Below, in pieces: positions 1 through 12,033 of a DNA stretch of 64,000 nt. The stretch covers positions 509,169,914 through 509,233,913 of the forward strand of contig NC_057809.1 of NCBI RefSeq assembly GCF_018294505.1, written 5' to 3'. The position numbers were made by a program, and so were the translations under genes. The notes beneath the pieces were generated by a model, which saw only the letters and a program-made list of their open reading frames with translations, was not told where the DNA came from and searched no databases. Numbering within the stretch: the first letter of the stretch is position 1; the number at the start of each line of letters is the position of its first letter. The DNA comes from Triticum aestivum (taxonomy: Eukaryota > Streptophyta > Magnoliopsida > Poales > Poaceae).

Positions 1-1239
1 CTCACCCTGTTCCTGCAAGTCTCTGATTTGTGACCCATGCCCAAACAATTCTGACAATCCTAGTAGCTTGCAGCCATGTCTTCAATCATTTCATCAAAAC
101 TCTGTAATCCTTTGGTAATATTCTATGGAGAGGGCGACTCAAAAAAATCCAGTGGAGACGCGTCGGTCTCATCATCCGAAAGAACAATAGGCCTTAAAAG
201 GGAGCCCATTTGCCGAGGCGGTGTTATCGGGCTGGCTTGGGCCGAGGGAGACGGTTCCCCAAAATCCGGTCCAACAAATTTGAAGGTTCCTGAGGATCCG
301 GAGTTGCCGCCAACAGAAGTGATCCTATCCGGAGATGACGGGATCGACCCAAACTGAATCAAAGGGCTCGCCGCCATTGCCGATGAACTTTCCGGTGAGG
401 CCGAGGTTGACTGTGGAGGGCTAAGCGAACCAGCCTCATGTGATCCAACAACATAACCAGCTTCACGGATCGTCTGAACATCGATGCGTGTAAGATTATA
501 ACTATAACCTTTTCGGGCTGGATAATTAATGAACGTCGCAAAACTCAACCTCTTCTTGGGACTGGATGGGTGGCCAGAACGGAGGGAAGATTTACTAGGA
601 CGATGATGCATAGCCTCCATACCCATGGCAGCCCTACGTTTGGAGGGGCTCACTAGGATCCATTCCTGTTGGCACTCAAACTGCCAAGATCTAAATTCTT
701 TCTCCCAATCCGGACCCCCATGGCCCCAAAGGTGAAAATAGCATTTGAATTGAGGGAAAACAAAGCTTCGTTGATGCAGAATAAAAAAGCCCACCTCTTT
801 GCATGGCACATTGAAAGAGAAAACACCATTGCTAAGGAAAGATACCTTGAGCTGAGAACAATAACCTCCAAGAGCAGATTCCAGTGCCAAACCAACATTC
901 TCCTCATCCAGACGAAAAGAATGCCTTGCAAAGGAGACCACCATGATGAAGTGCCCCGTGTTCTTCGATGGGTGGACCGATCTGCCGAAGGTGCGTTGGA
1001 TCTCTTGGGACAACTTCATACCCGGGGTGAAGTCCAAGCCCATGGAGATCGCCACATGGACCGCCATGAGGAAGAGAATAACCAGCAGAGAGAGGAGGAG
1101 ACGCTGGAAAGAATGGCCTGATCAGATGGCAACACCCATGGTGGGACGTGGAGATCGCCGGCGGTGGTGGGTGTCTAGGGTTAGGGGGGTGGCGGGTGTG
1201 TGGGAGCCATCATCAATAAGGAGGCATTTCCTTGCGTGC
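1..1239 (-). mobile_element. LINE-like retroelement remnant, 5' part
   Basis: The stretch lies left of a sharp junction at 1239/1240, where the LTR of element A begins in mid-sequence. It therefore looks like a later insertion into that LTR. It holds one long minus-strand reading frame ending in a CCHC zinc knuckle, and a C-rich untranslated leader at about 1068-1239. I infer a LINE-type element because the 5' end with its leader faces the junction and the coding region looks like a gag-type nucleic-acid-binding protein. No reverse transcriptase is visible, since the rest would lie beyond the left edge. A captured gene in another transposon remains possible. Confidence 0.5.
3..1067 (-). pseudogene. 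CCHC zinc-knuckle gag-like protein, broken and partial
   Basis: The frame starts at ATG 1067 and is open for 314 residues to a TAG at about 123. It continues in the same frame past a second TAG (60-62) into a zinc knuckle of spacing C-x2-C-x4-H-x4-C encoded by positions 15-56. The N-terminal ~150 residues form a compact domain rich in aromatics (SWQFECQQEW-like region). Residues ~150-314 are low-complexity, rich in Ser, Pro and acidic residues. A linker followed by a CCHC knuckle is typical of the first ORF of plant LINE-type elements and of related retroelement proteins, which bind their own RNA. I recognise the type, not the exact family. The two stops suggest it is inactive. The C-terminus lies beyond the window. 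Confidence 0.55.
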
Positions 1240-2829
1240 CAATATTCTGGAATTTCCTGAGTTAAAATAATTCCAGAAATCATTTATTGCGTCAGCTTGA
1301 GGTCAGCACTACGTCAGCAGGTCAACTGGGTTGACCCAGGTCAAACCTGACCTGTGGGACCCACTGGTCAGTGACTAACTAAACTAACCTAGTTTAATTA
1401 GCACTAACCTAGGTTAAACTAATTAGAGTTAAACCTAAACTAGACTAACTAACCGGGCGGGGCCGGCATGTCATAGACCCAGGGGAGGTCAAATCCCCTG
1501 GTCAACCGGGCAAAACTGCCGGCGGCTCGACGCCGGTGAGGCCAGGCGTAGCGGTGCGCTGCGAGTTTTGCCCACAGGGAGCCATTTGGCGCGTGGAGTG
1601 CAGCTACAGGATGCGGACGCTCGTCCGCATCCAGCCGTGGTGGTGGCGCAGCCGGGGAGCGGCCGAAGTGGCGCCGGCAACGACGAGTGAGGCGGCCGGA
1701 GTTCGGCCAGGTGCGGGGACGCAGCTGCAGCGCTCGAGAGAGCGAGTTGGGGTGCGGGTTGGGTTCCATGTGCGTAGGAGCAACGAACACGGCCTTTGGC
1801 CACGGCGGCGAGGAGCTCAGGCGGCAGCGTGAATTGATCGCCGACAGAACAGTGGCCAGGGAGGGAAATAGAGCACGGGGAGAGAGGGGATAAATAGAGG
1901 AGCTCACAACGAGGCTAACGGAGGGCTTGGCAGGCGTGGGGATGGCCGGTGGGCAGCAAATCAACGGTAAGGATCTCCGGGCACCGAAGTGGAAGAAGAC
2001 GTCTGGGATGGTGTTGCAGGGCCTCCGGCGAAGCCTGGCTCGACGTGGAGGTTGAGGACGGCAGCGCGGAGCTAAAGGGCATGTCCAGGGGGCGAGGGGG
2101 AGGCAGTGGTCACGGTGGTGCTTGTCAGCGGCGACGGCAGCGCTTTGGCCGTCGCGGGAGAGGGTGACAAAGGAGGAGACGGGGACGAGGGAGAGTGAGA
2201 GGGGGTCGGAGAGGCTGCGTGGCATCTCCGGTACGTCCAGAGGGAGGCGGCAAGCAGGAGGTGGCCGGGCGTGCGTCGGCCACGCGCCTCTCATCCTCCT
2301 GGCGGGAGGTTGAGGGTGACTGGCAGGGCCAGCTAGCTGGGCCGGCCAGCTGGGCCGCACAGTGCCAGTCCTCAGGTAAGTATTTTTCCCCTTTTTTGTT
2401 TTCTTTTCTATTTCTGACATTTGTTTTTGATTTAAAATAAATACTAGAACAATTCTAAAAATGTTGGGATTCCTTATGACCACTAGTTATAATATACTAG
2501 ACGCCCTCACCAAATTCCAACATTTTTGGAGCCTTTAAAATATTTATATTATTTTAAACAGCTCCAATTCAAATACATATGGGTTCATTCAAAAATCCAA
2601 AATGTTTAGCAAAAATGTGCATCACCTCTGGTTGTTGTTTCCAACATTTTCCAAAGACCATGAACATTTTTGAAAAGCATTTTGGGTTCATTGAAATTCC
2701 ATTTTTTATTTGAACCTTTTTGAAATTGCTTTGGTGCTAGGGTTTGAAACATCCCCATTTCAATTTCATTTGAAACTTAACATGATGCACAAAGCAAACC
2801 TACATCATACCAGAACTAGGGATGTGACA
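1240..2829 (-). repeat. Element A 3' LTR, truncated
   Basis: The 1.59 kb segment matches 10215-11834 of the intact A LTR, including the terminal ATGTGACA at 2829. About 2.5 kb of the LTR is missing on the left, where the LINE-like sequence begins. The AT-rich and GC-rich blocks inside it give long open frames on both strands, but these are repeated in the other LTR and have no recognisable protein domain. Confidence 0.85.
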
Positions 2830-2845
2830 ACTTGCCCCCACTCGG
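2830..2845 (-). other. Polypurine tract of element A
   Basis: On the minus strand the bases just before the 3' LTR read CCGAGTGGGGGCAAGT. This purine-rich run in the right place is where second-strand DNA synthesis is primed in LTR retrotransposons. Element B has the matching GAGTGGGGGGTGAGT. Confidence 0.8.
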
Positions 2846-2899
2846 AAGAATCTCGTCCTGAGATTCAGGAGTTGGCGGAAAGAAAGCAGGGTACTCAAG

Positions 2900-5800
2900 T
2901 CAAAGACGATCTTCTCGCTCCCAAGTAGCTTCTCTCTCGGCATGATGAGACCACTGAACTTTGAGAAACTTGATGTTATGACGTCGAGTGACATGCTCTA
3001 CTTGATCCAGAATGCGAATGGGGTACTCTCGATAAGTGAGGTTATCTTGGAGATCAAGCGTTTCGTGGTCCACTCCGCGGATGGGATCCGAGAAGCAACG
3101 CCTGAGTTGAGAGATGTGGAAGACATCATGAACTCGAGAAAGATGTGGGGGTAGTTCCAATTGGTAGGCAACCTCTCCTCGTTTAGCGAGAATGCGAAAG
3201 GATCGATGTAACAAGGAGCCAACTTGCCCTTGATACTGAAATGATGGGTACCCTTCAAAGGGGTAACCCGAAGGTAAGCCTTGTCGCCAACTTCATAAGC
3301 CACTTCCTTATGATGACGGTCATACTGGCTCTTTTGAGGAGATTGGGCTGTTTTCAAATTCTCACGAATGATGTGAACTTGCTCTTCTGCCTCCTAGATC
3401 ATATCCGGCCCAAAGAATTGTCTTTCACCGGTTTCTGACTAGTTCAAAGGTGTTCGACATCTTCGTCCATAGAGAATCTCAAAAGGAACTTTCTTAAGAC
3501 TAGATTGATAGCTATTGTTATAAGCAAACTCAGCGAAAGGAAGACACTTCTCCCAATCCATACCAAATGAGATAACACAAGCTCTAAGCATGTCTTCGAG
3601 AATTTGGTTGACCCTTTCCACCTGACCACTTAACTGAGGGTGGAAAGCGGTACTGAAAGAAAGATGGGTTCCCATGGCATTCTGGAAACTTTCCCAGAAA
3701 TGAGAGGTGAACAGACTGCCACGTTCTGAATTGATCTCTAGTGGAACACCATGGAGTGACACTATTCAGGAGATATATATAAGTCAGCGAGCTGACTAGC
3801 AGTGATACTCTCTCGAACAGGTAGGAAGTGAACCACTTTGGAGAGACGATCAATGACTACGAAGATAGCATTATTTCCTTGCTTGGTCCTGGGAAAGTCG
3901 GTGATGAAGTCCATACCAACTTTGTCCCATTTCCACTCGGGAATAGCTAAAGGTTGAAGGGTGCCAGTAGGTCTTTGATGCTCTGCCTTAACGCGACGGC
4001 AAACGTCACAGTTGGCAATATACTGAGCGATTTCTCTCTTCATCCTAGTCCACCAGAACCTCTGGCGTAGGTCCTGATACATCTTGGTACTACCGGGATG
4101 AATCGTGAGAGGAGATTCATGGGCCTCCCTAAGGATCAGTTGTTGCATCTGTTGACATTTGGGAACCACCAAATGGTTTCCAAAGTAAACAACGCCTCGT
4201 TCATCCATAGAGAAACAACCCGCAACTCCCTTGGAAATATTTTTCTTGATCCGGGAGATTCCCGTATCATGCTTCTGAGCCTCTATGATCTGATCCGTAA
4301 GGGTAGGTTTCACCACCAAGGTACAAAGGGAACCATGAGGAGCTATGTGAGGTTGACATTGTTGCAACATGAGGTTGTTGCAATAGGATTTATGACTTAA
4401 AGCATCAGCCATGACATTGACTTTGCCTGGGGTGTAGGTGATTCCTAAGTCATAATCCGAGATCAACTCCAACCAACGTCTCTGTCTGAGATTCAGATCC
4501 GGTTGGGTGAAGATATACTTGAGACTCTGATGGTCAGTGTAGATTTCGCAACGGTTACCAAGAAGGTAATGTCGCCAAGTCTTAAGTGCATAGACTACGG
4601 TTGCAAGCTCTAGATCATGTGTAGGATAATTTTCCTCATGTGGATGCAACTGTCGAGATGCATAGGCAATCACATGACGATCCTGCATAAGAATGCAACC
4701 TAGTCCTTGACGCGAAGCGTCGCAATAGATAACAAAGTCTTTAGTGAAATCTGGTGGCATGAGTATGGGCGCAGAAGTCAAGCGTCTTTTTAGTTCCTGA
4801 AAACTATGCTCACACTATGGGGTCCACTCAAACCTTTTATCTTTCCTGAGAAGTTCCGTGAGGGGTTTGGCCACTTTGGAGAAGTTTTCAATGAAGCAGC
4901 GACAATAACTGGCTAGACCAAGGAAACTCCTAACTTGCTTGACCATTTCGGGTGGAGTCCAATCGAGAACGACTTTAACTCTCTCGGGATTGACAGCAAT
5001 GCCCTTACCAGAGATCACGTGGCCCAGATAGGTCACTTCTAGCAACCAAAATTCACACTTGGAGAACTTGGCATAAAGGCAGTGCTCTCTGAGTTTTTCT
5101 AACACAAGTCTAAGATGTTCGGCATGCTCTTCCTCGTTCTTAGAGTAAATAAGAATATCATCGAGGTAAACCACGACGAACTTATCCAAGTACTCTATGA
5201 AGATCGAGTTCATCAAGCGGGAGAAAGTAGCTGGAGCATTGGTTAGGCCGAAAGACATCACGTTGTACTCGTATTGACCATAACGAGTGACAAAGGCCGT
5301 TTTGGGGATGTCCCCATTTCTGATCTTGATATGGTGGTAGCCTAACCTCAAATCCATCTTGGAAAAGACTGAGGATCCAGTGAGCTGATCATACAGGTCG
5401 TTGATCCTGGAGAGCGGATACTTGTTCTTTATCGTGACCAAATTAACGGGACGATAATCTACAACCAACTGATCCATACCATCCTTTTTCTTGACGAAGA
5501 GGACAGGACAAGCCCAAGGAGAAGAACTGGGACGGATGAAACCCTTTTGCAAGGACTCATCAAGTTGTTTCTTAAGCTCGGCTAACTCCAAAGGTTCCAT
5601 CTTGTATGGTCTCCTAGAGATTGGAACAGTTCCTGGGATAAGTTCTATGACAAACTCTACATCTCTATCAGGTGGAACAACTGGCAGTTCTTCTGGAAAG
5701 ACATCCGGGAAGTCACGGACTACCGGAATTTCTTCAAGGTCTGGAAGAGGGCTGGCATTAAGAGAATAGAGTTGACGCCTTGCAACTCTAGTGGAGACAG

Positions 5801-6300
5801 TGACTATTTTGCCAGATGGATGTATAAGTTGAACAGATCTAGTGTAACAATCAATCTTGGCATGATGAGCTATCATCCAGTCCATACCCAAGATGATGTT
5901 AATATCTGAAGACTTGAGAGATATCAAAGAAGCAAGGAATACCAGTCTATCAACAAGGATTTCATTACCATGGCTTACCTTGGAGGTTTGCCATTTGGAA
6001 CCAGGAGTCTGGATTATTAGTGGAGTTGGCATATCACAAAATGACATGTCGTGCAACCGAGCATAACCTTCGGATATGAAGGAGTGAGACGCTCCAGTAT
6101 CAAACAGAAATGAAGCTGGGTGACAATTGACAAGAAGCGTACCCAGTACGACGTTGGGATAATATTGAGCTTCTGTAGCTGAGACGTGGTGCACACATGC
6201 TCGTTCAGTGGTGGCTGGCTTGGTACTGATCATCTTGCCTGATGGCTTTTCACGACCAACAGACCTCTCAGACTGGGGTGGAGTATAACTGGACTGAGGG
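2900..6300 (-). pseudogene. Element A pol: protease, RT, RNase H, integrase, chromodomain (broken)
   Basis: Chromovirus polyprotein that would copy element RNA into DNA and integrate it. Motifs in order: protease FDTGASHSF, reverse transcriptase YLDD (5157-5168), RNase [10 protein letters not shown] and TDHQSLKY, the integrase zinc finger with an intact CDVC pair, the DDE core, a GPY/F-type module and a C-terminal chromodomain (about 2900-3050). Chromodomains direct insertion towards particular chromatin. Damage: a CAG-to-TAG stop after FEWTP at about 4815; a frameshift near 3770 where a TA run has gained two bases; a change of the second catalytic Asp to Glu (context EINSERGSL; EINSDRGSL in B); a stop near 3437; and a further frame change near 3200. 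The product cannot be functional. Confidence 0.85.
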
Positions 6301-7255
6301 CAGTCACGTGCATAGTGGCCTGGTTCTCCGCAGGTGAAGCAAGTTCCTGAGGTAGGACGTGGACCTACATTGGCAAGTGGTCCACTAATAGGCATGGGTG
6401 GAGCACGTTGCTGAACTGGTGAGGCGCCACATTGGATGGCCTCGGTGCATATCCAGGTGGAAGAGCTGAGTTCGAAATCCAAATCCGTCGCTTCTGAGAG
6501 CCAGAGCGAAAGGAAGAACCCAGATCACGGTTGTTCTTATGAGACTCCTCGTAAGTGAGCTGAGCTGTCTCTGCATTAATGGCCTTGTTCACAAGAGCCT
6601 GGAAAGTATCACAATGATGCAAGTGGAGATCACGACGCAACTTAGGGTTGAGACCCTTCTGGAACCTCGTCTGCTTCTTAGCGTCCATGGACACTTCTTC
6701 TGTAGCATAGCAGGCGAGGTTTCCAAACTCTCTACTGTAAGCATCAACAGGTAGCTTACCCTGGGTAAAACTACAGAACTCTTCCCTCTTGCGGTCAATG
6801 AGAGCCTGAGGAATGTGGTGCTCACGGAAAGCCTCGGTGAAATCCCTCCAGGTAGGAATCTGGCCAGCTGGTAGCATAGCCTCATAGCTCTACCACCAAA
6901 TACTAGCAGGACCTTCCAGGTGATAGGTAGCATAGGTGACCTTGTCACCTTCAGCTACATTCGCAGAATGCAACTTGTGAGTGATGCTTCAGAGCCAGTC
7001 ATCTGCATCGAGTGGCTCAATGGAATGATGGAAGGTGGGTGGTTTCAGACCAGTGAAGTCGGTGATGGAAACCAACTTTTTACGCTGATGTGCGGTGTTC
7101 TGCTCAATCTGTGCCAGCAACCGGTTAGTCTCACGTTTGTTCCTCTCAGATGCTAACAAGAACTCTGCCATCAAAGGCTGGTCAGGAGGATCCTCGTCCC
7201 TACCATCTCCGTGGTTCTTGCTATGAGCAACTGAACCTCGGTTAGCAGACGACAT
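6301..7255 (-). pseudogene. Element A gag (broken)
   Basis: This would be the capsid/nucleocapsid protein that packages element RNA. The start ATG at 7255 is supported by alignment with gag of B and E (shared NRLL..IEQNTA near residue 45) and by the acceptor-like CAG|G just before it. After an in-frame stop at about 6989 the same frame reopens to 6365 with the capsid region (FTEAFREHHIP, REFGNLACYA). A frameshift between 6365 and 6482 then leads to the CCHC knuckle [14 protein letters not shown] and on into pol. At the place where B and E share an amber codon, A has CAG (Gln). Confidence 0.8.
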
Positions 7256-7731
7256 CCTGGCACAGAAACCAAGGAAACAAGGATGGAATTAGCATCGACA
7301 TAAGGATGCGGAATGTAATGCAAAAGCATTGGAAACTCTTGAAATCCTAGGACAATTTTGGCAGCATAACGGTTGTAAATGCTCAAAAGGGATTTTGAGA
7401 CATTCATCAGAGGAATAGCATAATCACTCAGCATCATAATATCAAGGTTCTGGGTCAAATTGATGACACACAGAAGTAGTAGAACTATATGGAGACACAA
7501 CCCAACAATCCTAAGACTTTACGGTTTAGTAACACGTCATCTTGAGAGATAGAGGAGAAGCCTAGGCCTTAACCCTCGTAGAAAAGAAGAGGCTAACTCA
7601 GAAAGAATGACATGAGGTAAAGGAGTAAACAGAGCCTTACGTTCCCTTCCACAATCAATTCCCTTATGTATCTAAAGCATTTTTAGACTCAACTTCGACC
7701 AGTCTGGCTTGGTAATCCTACAGTCAGTCAG
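7256..7731 (-). other. Element A 5' leader
   Basis: This is untranslated leader between primer site and gag. It aligns with the leader of B (44124-44549). Near 7312-7318 it then jumps straight to sequence that in B lies after ORF0, so the ORF0 cassette is absent here. A GTAAGG at about 7640 (minus strand), in the context GGGAACGTAAGGCTC, is conserved in A, B and E and may be a 5' splice site. Confidence 0.6.
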
Positions 7732-7743
7732 GCTTTTATACCA
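7732..7743 (-). other. Primer binding site of element A (initiator tRNA-Met type)
   Basis: On the minus strand, four bases inside the 5' LTR, the sequence reads TGGTATAAAAGC. The consensus for a site complementary to the 3' end of plant initiator tRNA-Met is TGGTATCAGAGC, so two positions have drifted. B and E have closer matches. Confidence 0.75.
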
Positions 7744-7747
7744 ACGG

Positions 7748-10700
7748 TGTCGGGACCCCAATCCTAAGTCACACCGATCTAGCATGTAACACATCATATC
7801 ACTTTGCGGCCTCACACACGGTATTCCCACGGGTGCCACCTTACCTGGCCCGGGACCGTTTGCGCCTTTTGGCTCACGTATATGATAGTGTCGCTAGCAT
7901 CCATATGACAGAGAACCCGGGCCGACATGACTAGTCATGAACCCAAAGTGGCACTAACTTACAGGGACAGGCATACATGAATCAACCTCGAGCATGTCGG
8001 TTAACAGCGTATGAATCCGGGCTGTAGCAACTGGGCTAACAGGACTCCGGGAACCCGGGCAATAGCAGGCTAACACGACTCCGGATGTCTCCGCTGACAT
8101 TTCCCCGAAGGGACAGACACAGGAACAAAGTGAATCACATGCCGGACAGTCTAAGTGTTCCGGAGTGGTAGTGCCGGGCTAGTAGGACTCCGGTAAACCA
8201 GACTATAGCAGACTACCAAGGCTCAGTGGAAGCACCAGACTACATTTCCCCATAAGAGAGTCTACCAAGGATAAACAACTAGGTTGTCGGATCCCACACA
8301 TAGCAATACACGTTACACGTACACATAACATGCAAGTATGTGTTGTACAAGATGGCATCACAACATAACTCAAACTCATATAGATAAAGGCCCAGAAGAG
8401 CCACATAGTATCCAGTTCAAACAGGGATCACATGACCCAACATTCAGAGCATACAAACAATGGAAGCATTACATGTCTAAGTACAGACAACTACAAAAGG
8501 AAAAGACTAAGAAGCCTGGCTAAACACGACCCTCCCAAGGGTACAAGATCGTAGCTGGGATACAAGCTACTCGTCGAAGTCACTAGTGTAACCAACTGCA
8601 AAACATAAATAAGAAAACGTGAGTACGAAGGTACTCAACAAGTCTTACATCAGAACAATCTACATATGCAACATTATCAACAAGGGGGTGGTGGAGTTTT
8701 AACAGCAGCAAGCCAGCTTTGACTCAATGCCTAGCCTATACTACGAGTATCAGAAACTTCTTTGAGATGAGGAGACGCACACGAGTCCACATATTCACCA
8801 TATCAGTACTCCACTATGGATCTGTTCCCGTCTCCCTACGAGAAGGCCATCCATAGCACTCACGCTTATCTTGCGTATTTTAGAGTATCCACTTAAAGTT
8901 GTCTATGTACTACATAAGTCCTCCAAGTTTCCATATCCGAGGAAAACGGCTATTCGAATAGATAATGTTAACCCTGCAGGGGTGTACTTCTTCACACACA
9001 CTCTCGCCACTTATAGCCATGTACACATCATGTACCTCGGCAACCTTCAAGCGGAAGCCGGGCGAGGGTGTCGGCCACGACCTGACTAACCACACAAGTC
9101 TCTCGTCCAGGTTTATCGCCTATTCGAGTTCCATCCGTAAGGAGTTCCGGCCGAAGTCTCTAGTATGGGCCTAAACGATGTGTGCAGGGTTCCCAAGCCC
9201 ACCATCCGGGTGCCACTTGGTACACCGTGCCACGGTGCCTAGTCTGTCCCAAGCCCGTCCCGTCGGACACCACCTGGTAGACAAGTAGCACTACCTACAA
9301 ACGCCAGAAACTAGTTGCAACTCATGGACATAGATCAAGTGGATTAATAAGCCGAGAGGGGCCGGATAACCGGAACCCAATGTGTGGTAGTAACTGGACT
9401 TGGATAACATACACAGAACTCAGTGCTTAGGGACGGTTCCAGTGAGACAACCCACCATGTACTCCTACATGGCCTCTCATCGCTACCTTTACCAAAATGT
9501 GTTCACATACTTAGCCTTTATCGGTAGGACATGTTCACCACTCCGATTCATTCCTGGTGAATCAGACCTGACACAACTCTAAGCATAGCTGGCATAAAGA
9601 AAACAAGCATGGATGAGTAGGCACATCAAGGCTCAAGCAACTCCTACTCATGCTAGTGGGTTTCAACTAGTTACTGTGGCAATGACAGGTCATGCAGAGG
9701 AATGGGTTCAACTACCACAGCAGAAAAGTAGCAGTTGAAGCGTTGTTGTCCTAATGTAGTATAAGGAGCAAGAGCGAGAGAGTGGGATTTATCGAAATGC
9801 TCAAGGGGGTTTGCTTGCCTGATAGACGACGAAGGGGCACTGCTCCTCTAACAGGTACTCGGGAACACCTTTCGGAGTGGAACCTATCAAGAAGAAACAG
9901 TGCCGGCAATCAATACACAAACAAATGCAACAATATGATGCATGAACATGACATGTGCAAATTCTAGTGTTTGGGCTAATGCAAGATGCTACCAAGTTGG
10001 TTGAAGCCCATTTGAATCAAAGATTCAAATGCAATTCAAAATGAAGCATTTAAAATGCCCATATTATGTTTTCACTTATACAGCATGTATAAGTTGGTTT
10101 TTCATGCATGGAACTGGCATAAATGGATTCCTTGCATTTTTCTGATAATTTTTTGTATATAAATTATTTCATTCTCAGCTACGGTTGAATTTCTATGAAT
10201 TTTAGAAGTTTAAGCAATATTCTGGAATTTCCTGAGTTAAAATAATTCCAGAAATCATTTATTGCGTCAGCTTGAGGTCAGCACTACGTCAGCAGGTCAA
10301 CTGGGTTGACCCAGGTCAAACCTGACTTGTGGGACCCACTGGTCAGTGACTAATTAAACTAACCTAGTTTAATTAGCACTAACCTAGGTTAAACTAATTA
10401 GTGTTAAACCTAAACTAGACTAACTAACCGGGCGGGGCCCGCATGTCATAGACCCAGGGGAGGTCAAATCCCCTGGTCAACCGGGCAAAACTGTCGGCGG
10501 CTCGACGCCGGCGAGGCCAGGCGCGGCGGTGCGCTGCGGGTTTTGCCCACAGGGAGCCATTTGGCGCGCAGAGTGCAGCTACGGGATGTGGACACTCGTC
10601 CGCATCCAGCCGTGGTGGTGGCGCGGCCGGGGAGCGGCCGGAGTGGCGCCGGCGACGACGAGTGCGGCGGCCGGAGTTCGGCCAGGTGCGGGGACGCAGC

Positions 10701-11834
10701 TGCAGCGCTCGAGAGAGCGAGTTGGGGTGCGGGTTGGGTACCTACGAGGTGTGTAGCACGTCCATGTGCGTAGGAGCGATGAACACGGCCTCTGGCCACG
10801 GCGACGAGGAGCTTAGGCGGCGGCGCGAATCGGTCGCCGACAGAACGGTGGCCAGAGAGGGAAATAGAGCACGGGGAGAGAGGGGATAAATAGAGGAGCT
10901 CACAGCGAGGCTAACAGAGGGCTCGGCAGGCGTGGGGACGGCCGGTGGGCAGCAAATCAACGGCGAGGGTCTCCGGGCACCGAAGTGGAAGAAGATGTCG
11001 GGGACGGCATTGCAGGGTCTCCGGCGAAGCCTGGCTCGGCGTGGAGGTTGAGGACGGCAGCACGGAGCTAAAGGGCATGTCCAGGGGGCGAGGGGGAGGC
11101 AGTGGCCGCGGTGGTGCTTGTCGGCGGCGATGGCAGCGCTTCGGCCATCGCGGGAGAGGGTGACAGAGGAGGAGGCAGGGACGAGGGAGAGTGAGAGGGG
11201 GTCGGGGAGGCTGCGTGGCGTCTCCAGGGACGTCCAGAGGGAGGCGGCAAGCAGGAGGTGGCCGAGCATGCGCCGGCGTGCGTCGGCCACGCGCCTCTCA
11301 TCCTCCTGTGGGAGGTTGAGGGTGACTGGCAGGGCCAGCTGGCTGGGCCGGCCAGCTGGGCCGCACAGTGCCAGGCCTTAGGTAAGTTTTTCCCCTTTTT
11401 TGTTTTCTCTCTCTGTTTCTAACATTTGTTTTTGATTTAAAATAAATACTAGAACAATTCTAAAAATGTTGGGATTCCTTATGACCACTAGTTATAGTAT
11501 ACAAGAGGCCCTCACCAAATTCCAACATTTTTTGAGCCTTTAAAATATTTATATTATTTTAAACAGCTCCAATTCAAATACATATGGGTTTATTCAAAAA
11601 TCCAAAATGTTTAGCAAAAATGTGCATCACCTCTGGTTGTTGTTTCCAACATTTTCCAAAGACCATGAACATTTTTGAAAAGCATTTTCGGTTAATTGAA
11701 ATTCCATTTTTAATTTGAACCTATTTGAAATTGCTTTGGTGCTAGGGTTTGAAACATCCCCATTTCAATTTCATTTGAAACTTAACATGACGCACAAAGC
11801 AAACCTACATCATACCAGAACTATGGATGTGACA
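7748..11834 (-). repeat. Element A 5' LTR, full length (4087 bp)
   Basis: The LTR is bounded by TGTCGGGACC at 7748 and ATGTGACA at 11834 (plus-strand view), that is TG...CA on the element strand. It contains the promoter and polyadenylation region of the element and is longer than most gypsy LTRs. It shares a TGAC-rich block (about 10260-10370) with the LTRs of B and E, and a GC-rich region with many spurious open frames at 10460-11300. I see no gene in it. Confidence 0.88.
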
Positions 11835-11910
11835 AACCGCGCCACCCATCACGGCGTTTCGGGGATAAGCGAGTTTTACCAGGCTAGTGGGGGCGCATAG
11901 TTTCGGCTGC

Positions 11911-11920
11911 CCTTATAAAG
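11911..11920 (+). promoter_or_regulatory. TATA-like box for the antisense gene of element C
   Basis: The sequence CCTTATAAAG lies about 115 bp upstream of the plus-strand ATG at 12034 and points the same way as the antisense gene. Distance and sequence suit a plant core promoter separate from the LTR promoter. No start site is proven. Confidence 0.45.
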
Positions 11921-12033
11921 GGACAAGGGTTAACCTTTTTCTACCCATGCCTTCTTCCTCCTTGCTCATCCATTCTTGCGCACTCGAGCTCCAACGCCCA
12001 AGCCCACATCCTTCCCTTCAACCTTCTCCAATC

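Larger units (their letters stand above)
1240..11834 (-). mobile_element. Element A: Ty3/gypsy chromovirus (Tekay-type), degenerate
   Basis: This is a minus-strand LTR retrotransposon. Its 5' LTR (7748-11834) starts TGTCACAT and ends TCCCGACA on its own strand. It is followed by a tRNA-Met-like primer site, a leader, gag, pol with an integrase-linked chromodomain, a polypurine tract, and a 3' LTR cut short at 1240. Sampled LTR segments differ by about 2% in the AT-rich part and about 6% in the GC-rich part, so A is older than B. The sequence after the right end reads AACCG, the expected 5-bp target copy; its partner lies beyond the truncated left end. Element C continues directly to the right, so A was inserted into C. 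Unlike B and E, A has no extra ORF before gag. Confidence 0.85.

Noticed and set aside
1449..2483. Open frame of 344 codons (minus) and overlapping plus-strand frames in a GC-rich block
   Set aside because: It lies wholly in the A LTR, is repeated with frame changes at 10464-11301, and is Pro/Arg/Ser-rich without a domain. GC-rich DNA gives such frames by chance.
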